Shown here: positions 49,956 through 57,686 of the stretch, one piece after another
How the letters are laid out: each line of letters starts with the position of its first letter
How positions within the stretch are numbered: position 1 is the first letter of the stretch
From: Paraburkholderia haematera
Lineage (GTDB): Bacteria; Pseudomonadota; Gammaproteobacteria; Burkholderiales; Burkholderiaceae
NCBI RefSeq assembly: GCF_905220975.1
Contig: NZ_CAJNBK010000001.1
Span: 930,001 to 994,000, forward strand
DNA length: 64,000 nucleotides
Reading direction: 5' to 3'
Translations under genes and position numbers: made by a program
Notes under the pieces: generated by a model
Database searches by the model: none
Told to the model about the DNA's origin: nothing
Seen by the model: only the letters and a program-made list of their open reading frames with translations

Positions 49956-51428
49956 ATGCAAAACGCCCCTATGACTGCCCTGTTGCCCGACGCGCTGTTG
50001 ATGCTCGCCGTTGTCGTCGCGTGGCTCAACGATACGTTCGTCGGCCAGGCCGGTCGCCGCACCACGTATTTCATCGCACTGTTCTCGACGCTGATCGCCG
50101 GCGTCTGGTTCGCGCTGAACGCTTTCGACCCGCAAGTGCATTATTTCTTCGGGCACATGTATGTGGTGGATTCGTTCGCCAACGTGATGAAAGCGGTGGT
50201 GACGCTCGGCTATGCCGTGTCGATCGTTTATTCGCGCAAGTACCTCGAAGATCGCGATCTGTTCCGCGGTGATTTCTTCCTGCTGGGTATGTTCTCGCTG
50301 CTCGGTCAACTGGTGATGATCTCCGGCAACAACTTCCTGACGCTGTACCTCGGTCTGGAACTGATGTCGCTGTCGCTGTATGCGGCGATCGCGCTGCGTC
50401 GTGAAGCCGCCCAGTCGAACGAAGCGGCAATGAAGTACTACGTGCTCGGTGCGATGGCTTCGGGTTTCCTGCTGTACGGCATCTCGATGCTGTACGGCGC
50501 GACCGGCTCGCTCGACCTGAACGAAGTGTTCAAGGCAATCGGCACGAGCCACTACGATCCTAGCGTGCTGCTGTTCGGCGTGATTTTCATCGTGGCCGGT
50601 GTGGCGTTCAAGATGGGCGCGGTACCGTTCCATATGTGGGTGCCGGACGTTTATCAAGGCGCACCGACGGCGATGACGCTGATGGTCGGCGGTGGTCCGA
50701 AGGTCGCGGCGTTCGCGTGGGGTCTGCGCTTCCTCGTGATGGGTCTGCTGCCGCTCGCGGTCGAATGGCAGCAAATGCTGGTGATCCTGGCTGCGCTGTC
50801 GATGATCGTCGGCAACATCACCGGTATCGTGCAACGCAACGTCAAGCGCATGCTCGCGTACTCGGCGATCTCGAACATGGGCTTCGTGCTGCTGGGCCTG
50901 CTGGCAGGCGTGGTGGATCAGAAGACGACCGGCGCGGCTAACGCGTACGGCTCGGCCATGTTCTACAGCATCGTCTACCTGATCACGACGCTGGGCACCT
51001 TCGGGGTCATCATGCTGCTGGCGCGCCGCGATTTCGAAGCTGATACGCTCGACGACTTCAAGGGCCTGAACCAACGTAGTCCGGTGTTCGCGTTCGTGAT
51101 GATGGTGATGATGTTCTCGCTCGCCGGCATCCCGCCTGCGGTCGGCTTCTACGCCAAGCTCGCTGTGCTGCAGGCTACGATGAACGCTGGTTTGACGTGG
51201 CTGACCGTGTTGGCTGTGATCACGTCGCTGTTCGGTGCGTTCTACTACCTGCGTATCGTTAAGCTGATGTACTTCGACGAACCGCAAGACAAGTCGCCGA
51301 TCGTCGCTGACACCAGCACGCGTGCTTTGCTTGCACTCAATGGTGTTGCCGTGCTGGTGCTCGGTATCGTGCCGGATCCGCTGTTGAAGGCCTGCCTGCA
51401 GGCTATCCAGCACACGCTGCTGCTCTGA
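49956..51428 (+). CDS. nuoN: NADH-quinone oxidoreductase subunit N
   Basis: Third antiporter-like proton-pumping subunit. 490 residues. Signatures: NNFLTLYLGLELMSLSLYAAIAL, AVPFHMWVPDVYQGAPTAMTLMVGGGPKVAAFAWGLRF, NVKRMLAYSAISNMGFVLLGLLAG and FYLRIVKLMYFDEP. GGAGG precedes the ATG. Its stop shares a base with the start of the DUF2818 gene. Confidence 0.97.
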   Translation: MQNAPMTALLPDALLMLAVVVAWLNDTFVGQAGRRTTYFIALFSTLIAGVWFALNAFDPQVHYFFGHMYVVDSFANVMKAVVTLGYAVSIVYSRKYLEDRDLFRGDFFLLGMFSLLGQLVMISGNNFLTLYLGLELMSLSLYAAIALRREAAQSNEAAMKYYVLGAMASGFLLYGISMLYGATGSLDLNEVFKAIGTSHYDPSVLLFGVIFIVAGVAFKMGAVPFHMWVPDVYQGAPTAMTLMVGGGPKVAAFAWGLRFLVMGLLPLAVEWQQMLVILAALSMIVGNITGIVQRNVKRMLAYSAISNMGFVLLGLLAGVVDQKTTGAANAYGSAMFYSIVYLITTLGTFGVIMLLARRDFEADTLDDFKGLNQRSPVFAFVMMVMMFSLAGIPPAVGFYAKLAVLQATMNAGLTWLTVLAVITSLFGAFYYLRIVKLMYFDEPQDKSPIVADTSTRALLALNGVAVLVLGIVPDPLLKACLQAIQHTLLL

Positions 51429-51724
51429 TGTCGGCAGCGGGTTGGTTTATCGTGTTGTTGGCGCTGGTCGGCGCCAACCTGCCATTCCTGAATCAGCGTC
51501 TCTTCGCCGCGGTGCCGTTGAAAGCGGCGAAGAAGAGCGCCTGGATCCGGATTGCCGAATTGATCGTGCTGTACTTCGCGGTCGGCGCGCTCGGTTTTCT
51601 GCTGGAAGCACGCGCGGGTAATCGCTTCGAACAGGGGTGGCAGTTCTACGCGATCACGTTCGCGTTGTTTATCGTGTTCGCGTTCCCCGGCTTTACCTTC
51701 CAGTATCTCGTCAAACGTCGCTGA
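51428..51724 (+). CDS. DUF2818 family membrane protein
   Basis: 98-residue small membrane protein with three hydrophobic segments (GWFIVLLALVGANLPFLNQRLF, AELIVLYFAVGALGFLLEA and FYAITFALFIVFAFPGFTFQYL). It matches the DUF2818 pattern. It is translationally coupled to nuoN (TGATG), an arrangement often seen in Burkholderiales, which suggests a role in complex I assembly or stability; this is an inference. Confidence 0.85.
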   Translation: MSAAGWFIVLLALVGANLPFLNQRLFAAVPLKAAKKSAWIRIAELIVLYFAVGALGFLLEARAGNRFEQGWQFYAITFALFIVFAFPGFTFQYLVKRR

Positions 51725-51766
51725 CGGCGTCTCGCCGTCGCGCACCAAGCTGTCCTGAGGTCGCAT

Positions 51767-52351
51767 ATGGCTGAACTTCCCGATCACGACGACACGCTCA
51801 CCGAGACCTGTCTCGAGAGCAAAACGATCCACCAAGGGCCGTTCCTGACGCTCAAGTGCGATACGGTCCGCTTGCCCGACGGTAAGCAGGCCACGCGCGA
51901 GTACGTTCAGCATCCGGGCGCCGTGATGGTGATTCCGTTGTTCGACGACGGTCGCGTGTTGCTGGAAAGCCAGTACCGCTATCCGATGGGCAAGGTCATG
52001 GTCGAGTATCCGGCGGGCAAACTCGATCCGAACGAAGGTGCGCTGGCCTGCGCGAAGCGTGAGCTGCAGGAAGAGACCGGCTATACGGCGCGCGAATATG
52101 TTTATTTGACGCGCATTCATCCCATCATTTCCTACTCGACCGAATTCATCGATATTTACCTGGCGCGTGGGCTGACTGCCGGCGAGCGGAAACTCGACGA
52201 CGGCGAATTTCTCGAACTCTTCACCGCCAGCGTCACCGATATGTTGGAATGGGTACGCACGGGTAAGGTGACGGACGTGAAAACCATCATCGGCACGTTC
52301 TGGCTGGAGAAGGTCTTGTCAGGTGTCTGGCCGATGGCCGAGCCGCAATAG
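51767..52351 (+). CDS. NUDIX hydrolase (ADP-ribose pyrophosphatase-like)
   Basis: 194-residue pyrophosphohydrolase. The Nudix box GX5EX7REUXEEXGU is complete in GKLDPNEGALACAKRELQEETGY (about residues 84-106). The preceding YRYPMGKVMVEYPAGKLD and following YLTRIHPIISYSTEFIDIYLARGL agree with ADP-sugar/ADP-ribose pyrophosphatases of the NudF type. AGGTCGC precedes the ATG. It ends the transcription unit that starts with nuoA or is transcribed with it. Confidence 0.9.
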   Translation: MAELPDHDDTLTETCLESKTIHQGPFLTLKCDTVRLPDGKQATREYVQHPGAVMVIPLFDDGRVLLESQYRYPMGKVMVEYPAGKLDPNEGALACAKRELQEETGYTAREYVYLTRIHPIISYSTEFIDIYLARGLTAGERKLDDGEFLELFTASVTDMLEWVRTGKVTDVKTIIGTFWLEKVLSGVWPMAEPQ

Positions 52352-52409
52352 CGCGCTCAGTTCGGAACGCAGAACGGGCGCGAGTCGCGCGCCGACTGGA
52401 GAATTTCCA

Positions 52410-52444
52410 AAAGCCCCTGTTGGTCTATGACCGGCAGGGGCTTT
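52410..52444 (+). terminator. Rho-independent terminator after the NUDIX gene
   Basis: AAAGCCCCTG and CAGGGGCTTT form a perfect 10-bp stem around a 15-base loop, ending in a short T run. It closes the nuo-NUDIX transcript. Confidence 0.8.
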
Positions 52445-52445
52445 G

Positions 52446-52628
52446 CCATTGTGGGCACGAAATCGACTCAATGCGTTGCATCGTGTCTGAAAAACAGCTT
52501 CCTGTCCTATGCCATCCGACAGTCTCGCCCCACAGCAGTTGCCGCTCTAGTATCGACACCTGGCAATGGAGTTTGTTATCGCACTTGATTCGAATGACGA
52601 ATGGTATGAAATGGATTCTATTGCGGTC
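52446..52628 (+). other. Intergenic stretch before the gene pair
   Basis: This part has no recognised gene or RNA. It reads as noticeably less GC-rich than its neighbours, and it contains a small ATTCG/CGAAT inverted repeat around 52594-52608. It marks the left edge of a segment that looks inserted between the NUDIX and DUF1178 genes. Confidence 0.4.
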
Positions 52629-52670
52629 GCGTGCGCGATGGGTTGTCACTTGACAACCCATCGCGCACGC
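52629..52670 (+). promoter_or_regulatory. Perfect 42-bp palindrome upstream of the gene pair
   Basis: Two 20-base arms (52629-52648 and 52651-52670) are exact reverse complements around a 2-base centre CT. The right half contains TTGACA (52650-52655), which is 17 bases before TAAATT (52673-52678), a near-consensus promoter. Transcription from it would start near 52685, only about 5 bases before the first ATG. The palindrome can serve as an operator in DNA or a very stable hairpin in RNA directly before the GGAGGG ribosome binding site. Confidence 0.85.
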
Positions 52671-52689
52671 ACTAAATTGGAGGGTATAG

Positions 52690-52935
52690 ATGGTTCGTGG
52701 AGTCCATTCCAAAAAAGAGGTCGAGGCCGCACTGGCTTACGCGGAAAGAAACGGCTGGCGAATTCAGGGCGGTGGCAAAGGTCACGCTTGGGGAAAGATG
52801 TTCTGTCCGTACAACGACGCGGAATGTCGTTGTGGCGAGTTTTGTATTTCGAGTGTGTGGAGTACGCCGAAGAACCCCGGCAATCACGCAAAGCACCTCA
52901 GGCGCATCGTGGACAACTGCACGACGCGCCGGTAG
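52690..52935 (+). CDS. Small HicA-like protein, possible toxin
   Basis: 81-residue basic protein with no certain family match. The pattern AYAERNGWRIQGGGKGHAWGKMFCP resembles the HicA layout (hydrophobic helix, GW, then a short strand with a central His), and the end NHAKHLRRIVDNC recalls its C-terminal helix. Three Cys in PYNDAECRCGEFC could bind a metal, but no complete zinc site is obvious. GGAGGG precedes the ATG by 5 bases. The next gene starts 55 bases later. The toxin role is inferred from size, similarity in layout and pairing. Confidence 0.7.
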   Translation: MVRGVHSKKEVEAALAYAERNGWRIQGGGKGHAWGKMFCPYNDAECRCGEFCISSVWSTPKNPGNHAKHLRRIVDNCTTRR

Positions 52936-52990
52936 TAAAAGTGTTCGAACGGGCAAAAAGCCCGAGGCTGAATCAAGGCAGGAGTAGCTT

Positions 52991-53515
52991 ATGGAATATG
53001 TGTTCACCTTGAAGTACCGGCTCGCAGAAGAAGATTGCGATCTTGACGAGATCGTCGAGCGCCTGGGCGAAGCCGGATGCGACGACGCAACTATCGGCGT
53101 GGGGCAACCGGGGCGCATTGCACTGGTTTTTGCTCGCGAAGGCGCGTCGGCATTCGAGGCGCTTGTCAGCGCACTCAAAGATATCAAGCAGGCAGTGCCG
53201 TCCGCGCGCCTTGTCGAGGCGGGGCCGGATTTCGTCGGCCTCACAGATGTCGCGGAGGTCGCGGGCGTGTCACGGCAAAATATGCGTAAGCTGATGCTTA
53301 GCCACGCAATCGACTTTCCGCCGCCGGTTCACGAGGGCAGCGCGTCGGTATGGCATCTGTCGGACATCCTTGGCTGGCTGACCGCGCGCGGGGGGTATGA
53401 CATCAAGGCGGATGTATTCGATGTCGCGAAATCGGCCAAGCAGATCAACCTCGCCAAAGAGGCGCTCCAACTCGAGCCGCGGCTTAACCGCCGACTCGAA
53501 TTCCTTGTGGCTTGA
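52991..53515 (+). CDS. Helix-turn-helix protein paired with the HicA-like gene, possible antitoxin
   Basis: 174-residue protein. Residues about 1-70 form a predicted alpha-beta domain (EYVFTLKYRLAEEDCDLDEIVERLGEAGCDDATIGVGQPGRIALVFAREG) not recognised as any named domain. Residues about 77-135 are an AlpA-like or MerR-like winged helix (DFVGLTDVAEVAGVSRQNMRKLML, then a SASVWHLSDILGWLTARGG segment). The C-terminal 35 residues are helical and Lys/Leu-rich. AGGAG precedes the ATG. It follows the small HicA-like gene, with a short CGGGC/GCCCG hairpin in the gap (52950-52964). DNA binding, perhaps to the 42-bp palindrome, is the likely activity. Confidence 0.75.
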   Translation: MEYVFTLKYRLAEEDCDLDEIVERLGEAGCDDATIGVGQPGRIALVFAREGASAFEALVSALKDIKQAVPSARLVEAGPDFVGLTDVAEVAGVSRQNMRKLMLSHAIDFPPPVHEGSASVWHLSDILGWLTARGGYDIKADVFDVAKSAKQINLAKEALQLEPRLNRRLEFLVA

Positions 53516-53692
53516 GAGGCGCGCGGCGGCAAGCACGAACCCATGAGCGCCATGCGATCAGTGCGCCTTTTATCTGCGGGTTTTCGGTGTGCCGCTCGCC
53601 GGCTGAGCCACCTTCGGCAGCTCGGTGCGCAAAGCGTTAAAATCGCCCACCGCGTTCGATTTCTCAGCGACGCCTGGCGTCAACGCGCCGTC

Positions 53693-53742
53693 CGTAAAAA
53701 TTTACGAACGACCGTTCACAAATTTCCATTTTGCGCTAAACT
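53693..53742 (+). promoter_or_regulatory. Promoter of the DUF1178-acyl-CoA operon with candidate operator
   Basis: TTCACA (53715-53720) and TAAACT (53737-53742) are 16 bases apart. GAACGACCGTTC (53706-53717), an inverted repeat, overlaps the -35, and a CGTAAA/TTTACG palindrome (53693-53706) abuts it. The operator candidate shares CGACCGTTC with the site in the tetR promoter at 12873-12895. Confidence 0.5.
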
Positions 53743-53764
53743 GGCACGCAAGCCCTGATTCCAC

Positions 53765-54190
53765 ATGAAGGTCCTCGATTTACAGTGTCCGCATGGCCAT
53801 CGGTTCGAAGGCTGGTTCGCTTCGGCTGATGACTTCGAGTCGCAGCAGTCCCGCAAGCTTGTTGAATGCCCGATTTGCGGTGCGAACGAAGTGAGCCGTT
53901 TGCCGTCGGCGCCCCGCCTGAATTTGTCGGGCGCGACTGACACGAAAGTCCCTGCAGGCGAGGGGGACATGCAGGCACGCGTGATGCGCGCATTGCGCGA
54001 GGTACTGGAAAAGACTGAGAACGTGGGCGACCGCTTCGCTGAGGAAGCACGGCGCATTCACTACAACGAAGCGCCCGCACGCAATATTCGCGGTGTTACG
54101 ACACCGGAAGACGCGAAAGCCTTGGTCGAAGAAGGCATCGAAGTGATGCCGCTGCCGGTCCCGGCTGCCTTGAAGGAACCGCTGCAATAG
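53765..54190 (+). CDS. DUF1178 family protein with zinc-ribbon motif
   Basis: 141-residue protein. The N-terminal part has CPHGHRFEGWF and, about 25 residues later, CPICGANEVSRLPSAP, two CxxH/CxxC pairs that would bind one zinc ion. The rest is the DUF1178 helical region (MQARVMRALREVLEKTENVGDRFAEEARRIHYNEAPARNIRGVTTPEDAKALVEEGIEVMPLP). Function unknown. It lies 49 bases before an acyl-CoA dehydrogenase gene, with its own promoter. Confidence 0.85.
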   Translation: MKVLDLQCPHGHRFEGWFASADDFESQQSRKLVECPICGANEVSRLPSAPRLNLSGATDTKVPAGEGDMQARVMRALREVLEKTENVGDRFAEEARRIHYNEAPARNIRGVTTPEDAKALVEEGIEVMPLPVPAALKEPLQ

Positions 54191-54238
54191 CGCAGTGGCT
54201 CACTGGCAGCGGGCGGTTGCGGCCAGGAGACACTACGC

Positions 54239-55435
54239 ATGAATCTAGACTATTCCCCCGCTGACGACGCGTTCCGCGCCGACATCCGTGCCTGGCTCGA
54301 AGCGAATCTGCCTCGCGAGCTGAGCGATAAAGTTCTCAACCACAAGCGTCTGGGCCGCGAAGACTTCGCAAGCTGGCACAAGCTGCTCGGCACGCGCGGC
54401 TGGTCGGTTGTCGCGTGGCCGAAAGAATACGGCGGTCCAGGCTGGGACGCGACCCAACGGCATATCTGGGACGAAGAGTGTGCGCGTATCGGCGCGCCGT
54501 CCGTGCTGCCGTTCGGCGTCTCGATGGTCGCGCCCGTGCTGATGAAGTACGGCAATGAGGCGCAGAAGCGCCACTATCTGCCGCGCATTCTCGACGGCAC
54601 GGACTGGTGGTGTCAGGGTTACTCCGAGCCGGGTTCCGGTTCCGACCTGGCCTCGCTGCGCACGCGTGCCGAGCGCGTTGGCGATCACTATGTGGTCAAC
54701 GGTCAGAAAACCTGGACCACGCTGGGCCAGTACGCCGACATGATGTTCTGCCTCGTGCGCACCGACAGCGGCGCGAAAAAGCAGGAGGGCATCTCGTTCC
54801 TGCTGATCGACATGAAAACGCCCGGTATCACCGTGCGCCCGATCATCACGCTCGACGAAGATCACGAAGTCAACGAAGTCTTTTTCGAAGACGTGAAAGT
54901 GCCGCTCGACAATCTGGTCGGCGAAGAGAATCGTGGCTGGACCTACGCGAAGTACCTGCTAGGGCACGAGCGCACCGGTATTGCCCGGGTCGGGCAATCG
55001 AAGCGCGAACTCGTATTCCTGAAGCGCCTCGCGCTGGAGCAGAAGAAGAACGGCAAACCGTTGCTGCAAGATCCGGTGTTCGCCGCGAAAGTCGCGAACC
55101 TTGAGATCGAGCTGATGGCGCTCGAAGTCACCGTGCAACGCGTCGTCGCTAATGAAACGGGGGGACGCGGGCCGGGACCGGAAGCCTCCATGCTCAAGAT
55201 CAAGGGCACGGAAGTGCAGCAGGCGCTGACCGAACTGATGGTCGAAGCAATTGGACCGCTCGCCGCACCGTTCGACGTGCCATTCCTCGAAGGCGAACGC
55301 GAACATAGCCTCGCCGGTGACGATAACGCCGCGCCGCTGGCCGCGTACTACTTCAACTTCCGCAAGACGTCGATTTACGGCGGCTCGAACGAAATTCAAA
55401 AGAACATCATCGCGCAGATGATTCTGGGACTTTGA
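54239..55435 (+). CDS. Acyl-CoA dehydrogenase, first of a pair
   Basis: 398-residue FAD-dependent enzyme that oxidises an acyl-CoA to its 2-enoyl form. It has the three-domain ACAD layout: GYSEPGSGSDLASL in the substrate/FAD region, QKTWTTLGQYADMMFCLVRTDS, then a helical C-terminal domain ending SIYGGSNEIQKNIIAQMILGL. The pattern is closest to the alpha partner of heteromeric ACADs such as the steroid-degrading FadE pairs. The next gene, 10 bases downstream, is a second ACAD, and two MaoC genes follow. Confidence 0.9.
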   Translation: MNLDYSPADDAFRADIRAWLEANLPRELSDKVLNHKRLGREDFASWHKLLGTRGWSVVAWPKEYGGPGWDATQRHIWDEECARIGAPSVLPFGVSMVAPVLMKYGNEAQKRHYLPRILDGTDWWCQGYSEPGSGSDLASLRTRAERVGDHYVVNGQKTWTTLGQYADMMFCLVRTDSGAKKQEGISFLLIDMKTPGITVRPIITLDEDHEVNEVFFEDVKVPLDNLVGEENRGWTYAKYLLGHERTGIARVGQSKRELVFLKRLALEQKKNGKPLLQDPVFAAKVANLEIELMALEVTVQRVVANETGGRGPGPEASMLKIKGTEVQQALTELMVEAIGPLAAPFDVPFLEGEREHSLAGDDNAAPLAAYYFNFRKTSIYGGSNEIQKNIIAQMILGL

Positions 55436-55445
55436 GGAGCGGCGC

Positions 55446-56573
55446 ATGGACTTCACTTTCAACGACGAACAACAGCAATTTGCTGACGCACTGCGCCGCT
55501 ATCTGGACAAGAGCTATGGGTTCGAAGCGCGCCAGGCGATCGTGCAATCGGAAACCGGTGTGTCGGATGGGCACTGGGCAGCCTTTACCGAATTGGGTCT
55601 GACCGCATTGCCGGTGCCGGAAGCGCAGGGCGGCTTCAACGGCAGCCCGATCGACATGCTGGTTGTCATGCAGGAGCTCGGCCGAGCTTTGGTGATCGAG
55701 CCGTACTGGGCGACCGCGGTGGGTGTCGAAGCGCTACGGCTCGCGGGCACCGCGCACGGCGAAGACGCAGCGCTGCTCGAACGCGCGGCGCAGGGCGAGA
55801 TCAAGCTCGCCGTGGCATTTCACGAGCCGCATGCGCGCTACGACCTGTTCGAGGTCGAGACCGCTGTGAACGGTCAGGGCGATCAGCAGACGTTGACCGG
55901 CACGAAATCGGTTGTGCTGCACGGCGCGCAAGCCGACTACTGGATCGTGCCGGCTCGGCTGAACGGCGAGATCGCGCTCTTTGTCGTCGCCCGCGATGCA
56001 GCCGGCGTCAAGGTCACCGACTACCGCACAATCGACGGCCAGCGTGCCGCGACACTGAGGTTCGATGGCACGCCGGCACGCCGGCTCGCCGGCAAACACG
56101 CAGGTGCCGCGGCGCTTGAGCACATCGCAGACTACGGCACGCTATTGCTCTGTGCGGAAGCGGTCGGCGCACTCGACGCACTGAACCATGCAACGGCGGA
56201 GTACACCAAAACGCGCCAGCAGTTCGGTCAGCCGATCGCGCGTTTTCAGGCGTTACAGCATCGCATGGTCGAGATGTTGATTCATGCCGAGCAGGCGCGT
56301 TCGATCACTTATCTGGCGGCTATGCGTTACACGAGCGTAGACGCCGACGAACGTCGCCGTGCGGTCTCCGCAGCGAAGGTGCGCGTCGGTCAGGCCGCTC
56401 GTTTTGTCGGTCAGCAGGCGGTCCAATTGCACGGCGGCATGGGCGTCACGAACGAAGTCGCCGCGGCGCATCTGTTCAAACGTCTTGCTATCATCGAAAC
56501 CACGTTGGGTGATGTTGATCACCATCTCGCGCGGTTCGCCGCGCTGCCCGGCTTTGTCACCGCCGAAGCCTGA
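55446..56573 (+). CDS. Acyl-CoA dehydrogenase, second of a pair
   Basis: 375-residue ACAD-family protein, more divergent than its neighbour. It starts MDFTFNDEQQQFADALRRYLDKSYGFEARQAIVQ and ends HLFKRLAIIETTLGDVDHHLARFAAL. QLHGGMGVTNEVAAAHLFKRL is the conserved C-terminal motif. It probably forms a heteromer with the preceding ACAD; which partner holds the catalytic Glu was not determined. GGAGCGGCGC precedes the ATG. Confidence 0.88.
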   Translation: MDFTFNDEQQQFADALRRYLDKSYGFEARQAIVQSETGVSDGHWAAFTELGLTALPVPEAQGGFNGSPIDMLVVMQELGRALVIEPYWATAVGVEALRLAGTAHGEDAALLERAAQGEIKLAVAFHEPHARYDLFEVETAVNGQGDQQTLTGTKSVVLHGAQADYWIVPARLNGEIALFVVARDAAGVKVTDYRTIDGQRAATLRFDGTPARRLAGKHAGAAALEHIADYGTLLLCAEAVGALDALNHATAEYTKTRQQFGQPIARFQALQHRMVEMLIHAEQARSITYLAAMRYTSVDADERRRAVSAAKVRVGQAARFVGQQAVQLHGGMGVTNEVAAAHLFKRLAIIETTLGDVDHHLARFAALPGFVTAEA

Positions 56574-56605
56574 TCAGCCGGTCGAAGCGGATAGGAGGTT
56601 TGACG

Positions 56606-57064
56606 ATGGGTCGGAGTTTCGAGGACATGGTAGTCGGCACGACTACCGAAATCGGCAAGCATACGTTCACGCGTGAAGAGATTGTCGAGTTCGCGGAGAA
56701 GTTCGATCCGCAACCGTTTCACCTGGACGAAGCTGCAGCCGCAGAGTCGCCGTTTCGCGGATTGGTTGCAAGCGGATGGCACACCTGTTCGGTCATGATG
56801 GGCATGCTGGTGCGCAACGCGCTCGCGGGTTCCACGTCGATGGGCTCACCCGGTATCGACGAGATTCGCTGGTTGAAGCCGGTGCGCGTCGGCGACACGA
56901 TCACGATGATGAACGCTGTACTCGACAAGCGCGTTTCGGCGAGTAAGCCGGATCGCGGCCTCGTTTCGACGGAGTGGCAAGGCATCAATCAGCATGGCGA
57001 AACGGTGATCACGGTGCGCTCCAAGGGAATGTTCGGACTGCGCAATCCCGGAGCCGTGTCATGA
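56606..57064 (+). CDS. MaoC-family dehydratase (hot-dog fold), first of a pair
   Basis: 152-residue enoyl-CoA hydratase or R-specific hydratase with the hot-dog fold. The hydratase Asp and His are in FDPQPFHLDEAAA, then LVASGWHTCSVMMGMLV follows. AGGAGGT stands 7 bases before the ATG at 56606, which decides this start over a TTG 2 codons earlier. It overlaps the next MaoC gene by 4 bases (ATGA) and could form a heterodimer with it. Confidence 0.88.
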   Translation: MGRSFEDMVVGTTTEIGKHTFTREEIVEFAEKFDPQPFHLDEAAAAESPFRGLVASGWHTCSVMMGMLVRNALAGSTSMGSPGIDEIRWLKPVRVGDTITMMNAVLDKRVSASKPDRGLVSTEWQGINQHGETVITVRSKGMFGLRNPGAVS

Positions 57065-57537
57065 CGGGCGATGCGGCAGTCGCCGCAACCTTTGGCGATG
57101 CAGGGGCGTTGCGTGCGCTGGTTGGCGCCGAACCACTCGTTAGCGCGTGGCTGACGGTCGATCAGGCAAGCGTCGATCGTTTCGCCGAAGCCACTGGCGA
57201 TCATCAATGGATTCACGTCGACCCCGAGCGGGCGCGGCGCGAGTCGCCGTTCGGTGGTCCGGTCGCGCATGGGTTCATGACGCTGTCGTTGATTCCGGCA
57301 TTGCTCGGCAAGACAGTGGCGCTCGAGCAGCGCATGGGCGTCAACTACGGATTGAATCGCGTGCGGTTCACGTCTCCGGTGCCGGTCGGTTCGCAGTTGC
57401 GCGCGCGGTTTGCGGTGGAATCCGTCACCGAGGTCGACAACGCCGGTGTGCAGGTTGAATGGAACGTGACGCTGGAGCGGCAGGGCAGTGAGCGACCGGT
57501 ATGTGTCGCCGAGTTCATCACGCGGCACTACTTCTAA
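57061..57537 (+). CDS. MaoC-family dehydratase, second of a pair
   Basis: 158-residue hot-dog hydratase with the hydratase-2 motif TGDHQWIHVDPERARRESPFGGPVAHGFMTLSLIPAL, including the catalytic Asp and His. The ATG at 57061 overlaps the first MaoC stop. It completes the four-gene set of two ACADs and two hydratases, which would carry out the first two steps of beta-oxidation for an unusual acyl-CoA. Confidence 0.88.
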   Translation: MTGDAAVAATFGDAGALRALVGAEPLVSAWLTVDQASVDRFAEATGDHQWIHVDPERARRESPFGGPVAHGFMTLSLIPALLGKTVALEQRMGVNYGLNRVRFTSPVPVGSQLRARFAVESVTEVDNAGVQVEWNVTLERQGSERPVCVAEFITRHYF

Positions 57538-57560
57538 GCGTTCATAGCTGACTGGTTGGA

Positions 57561-57600
57561 AAAAAGCGCGAGCGGCAGCGATGCCGTCTCGCGCTTTTTT
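57561..57600 (+). terminator. Bidirectional terminator between convergent units
   Basis: AAAAAGCGCGAG and CTCGCGCTTTTT form a strong stem with T runs on both strands. It ends the acyl-CoA operon from the left and can end the GST gene from the right. Confidence 0.9.
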
Positions 57601-57686
57601 ATGTCGACGCTTCTATGGATGGCAAAGCCGCGGTTGCCGGACTTGTCGACGTAAACGTGCGCCAATGCGACGGATCGACGGCACGG

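Noticed and set aside
53543..53758. 71-codon Arg-rich frame on the plus strand
   Set aside because: It overlaps the promoter and operator of the DUF1178 gene, lacks a ribosome binding site and has the composition of a GC-rich shadow frame.
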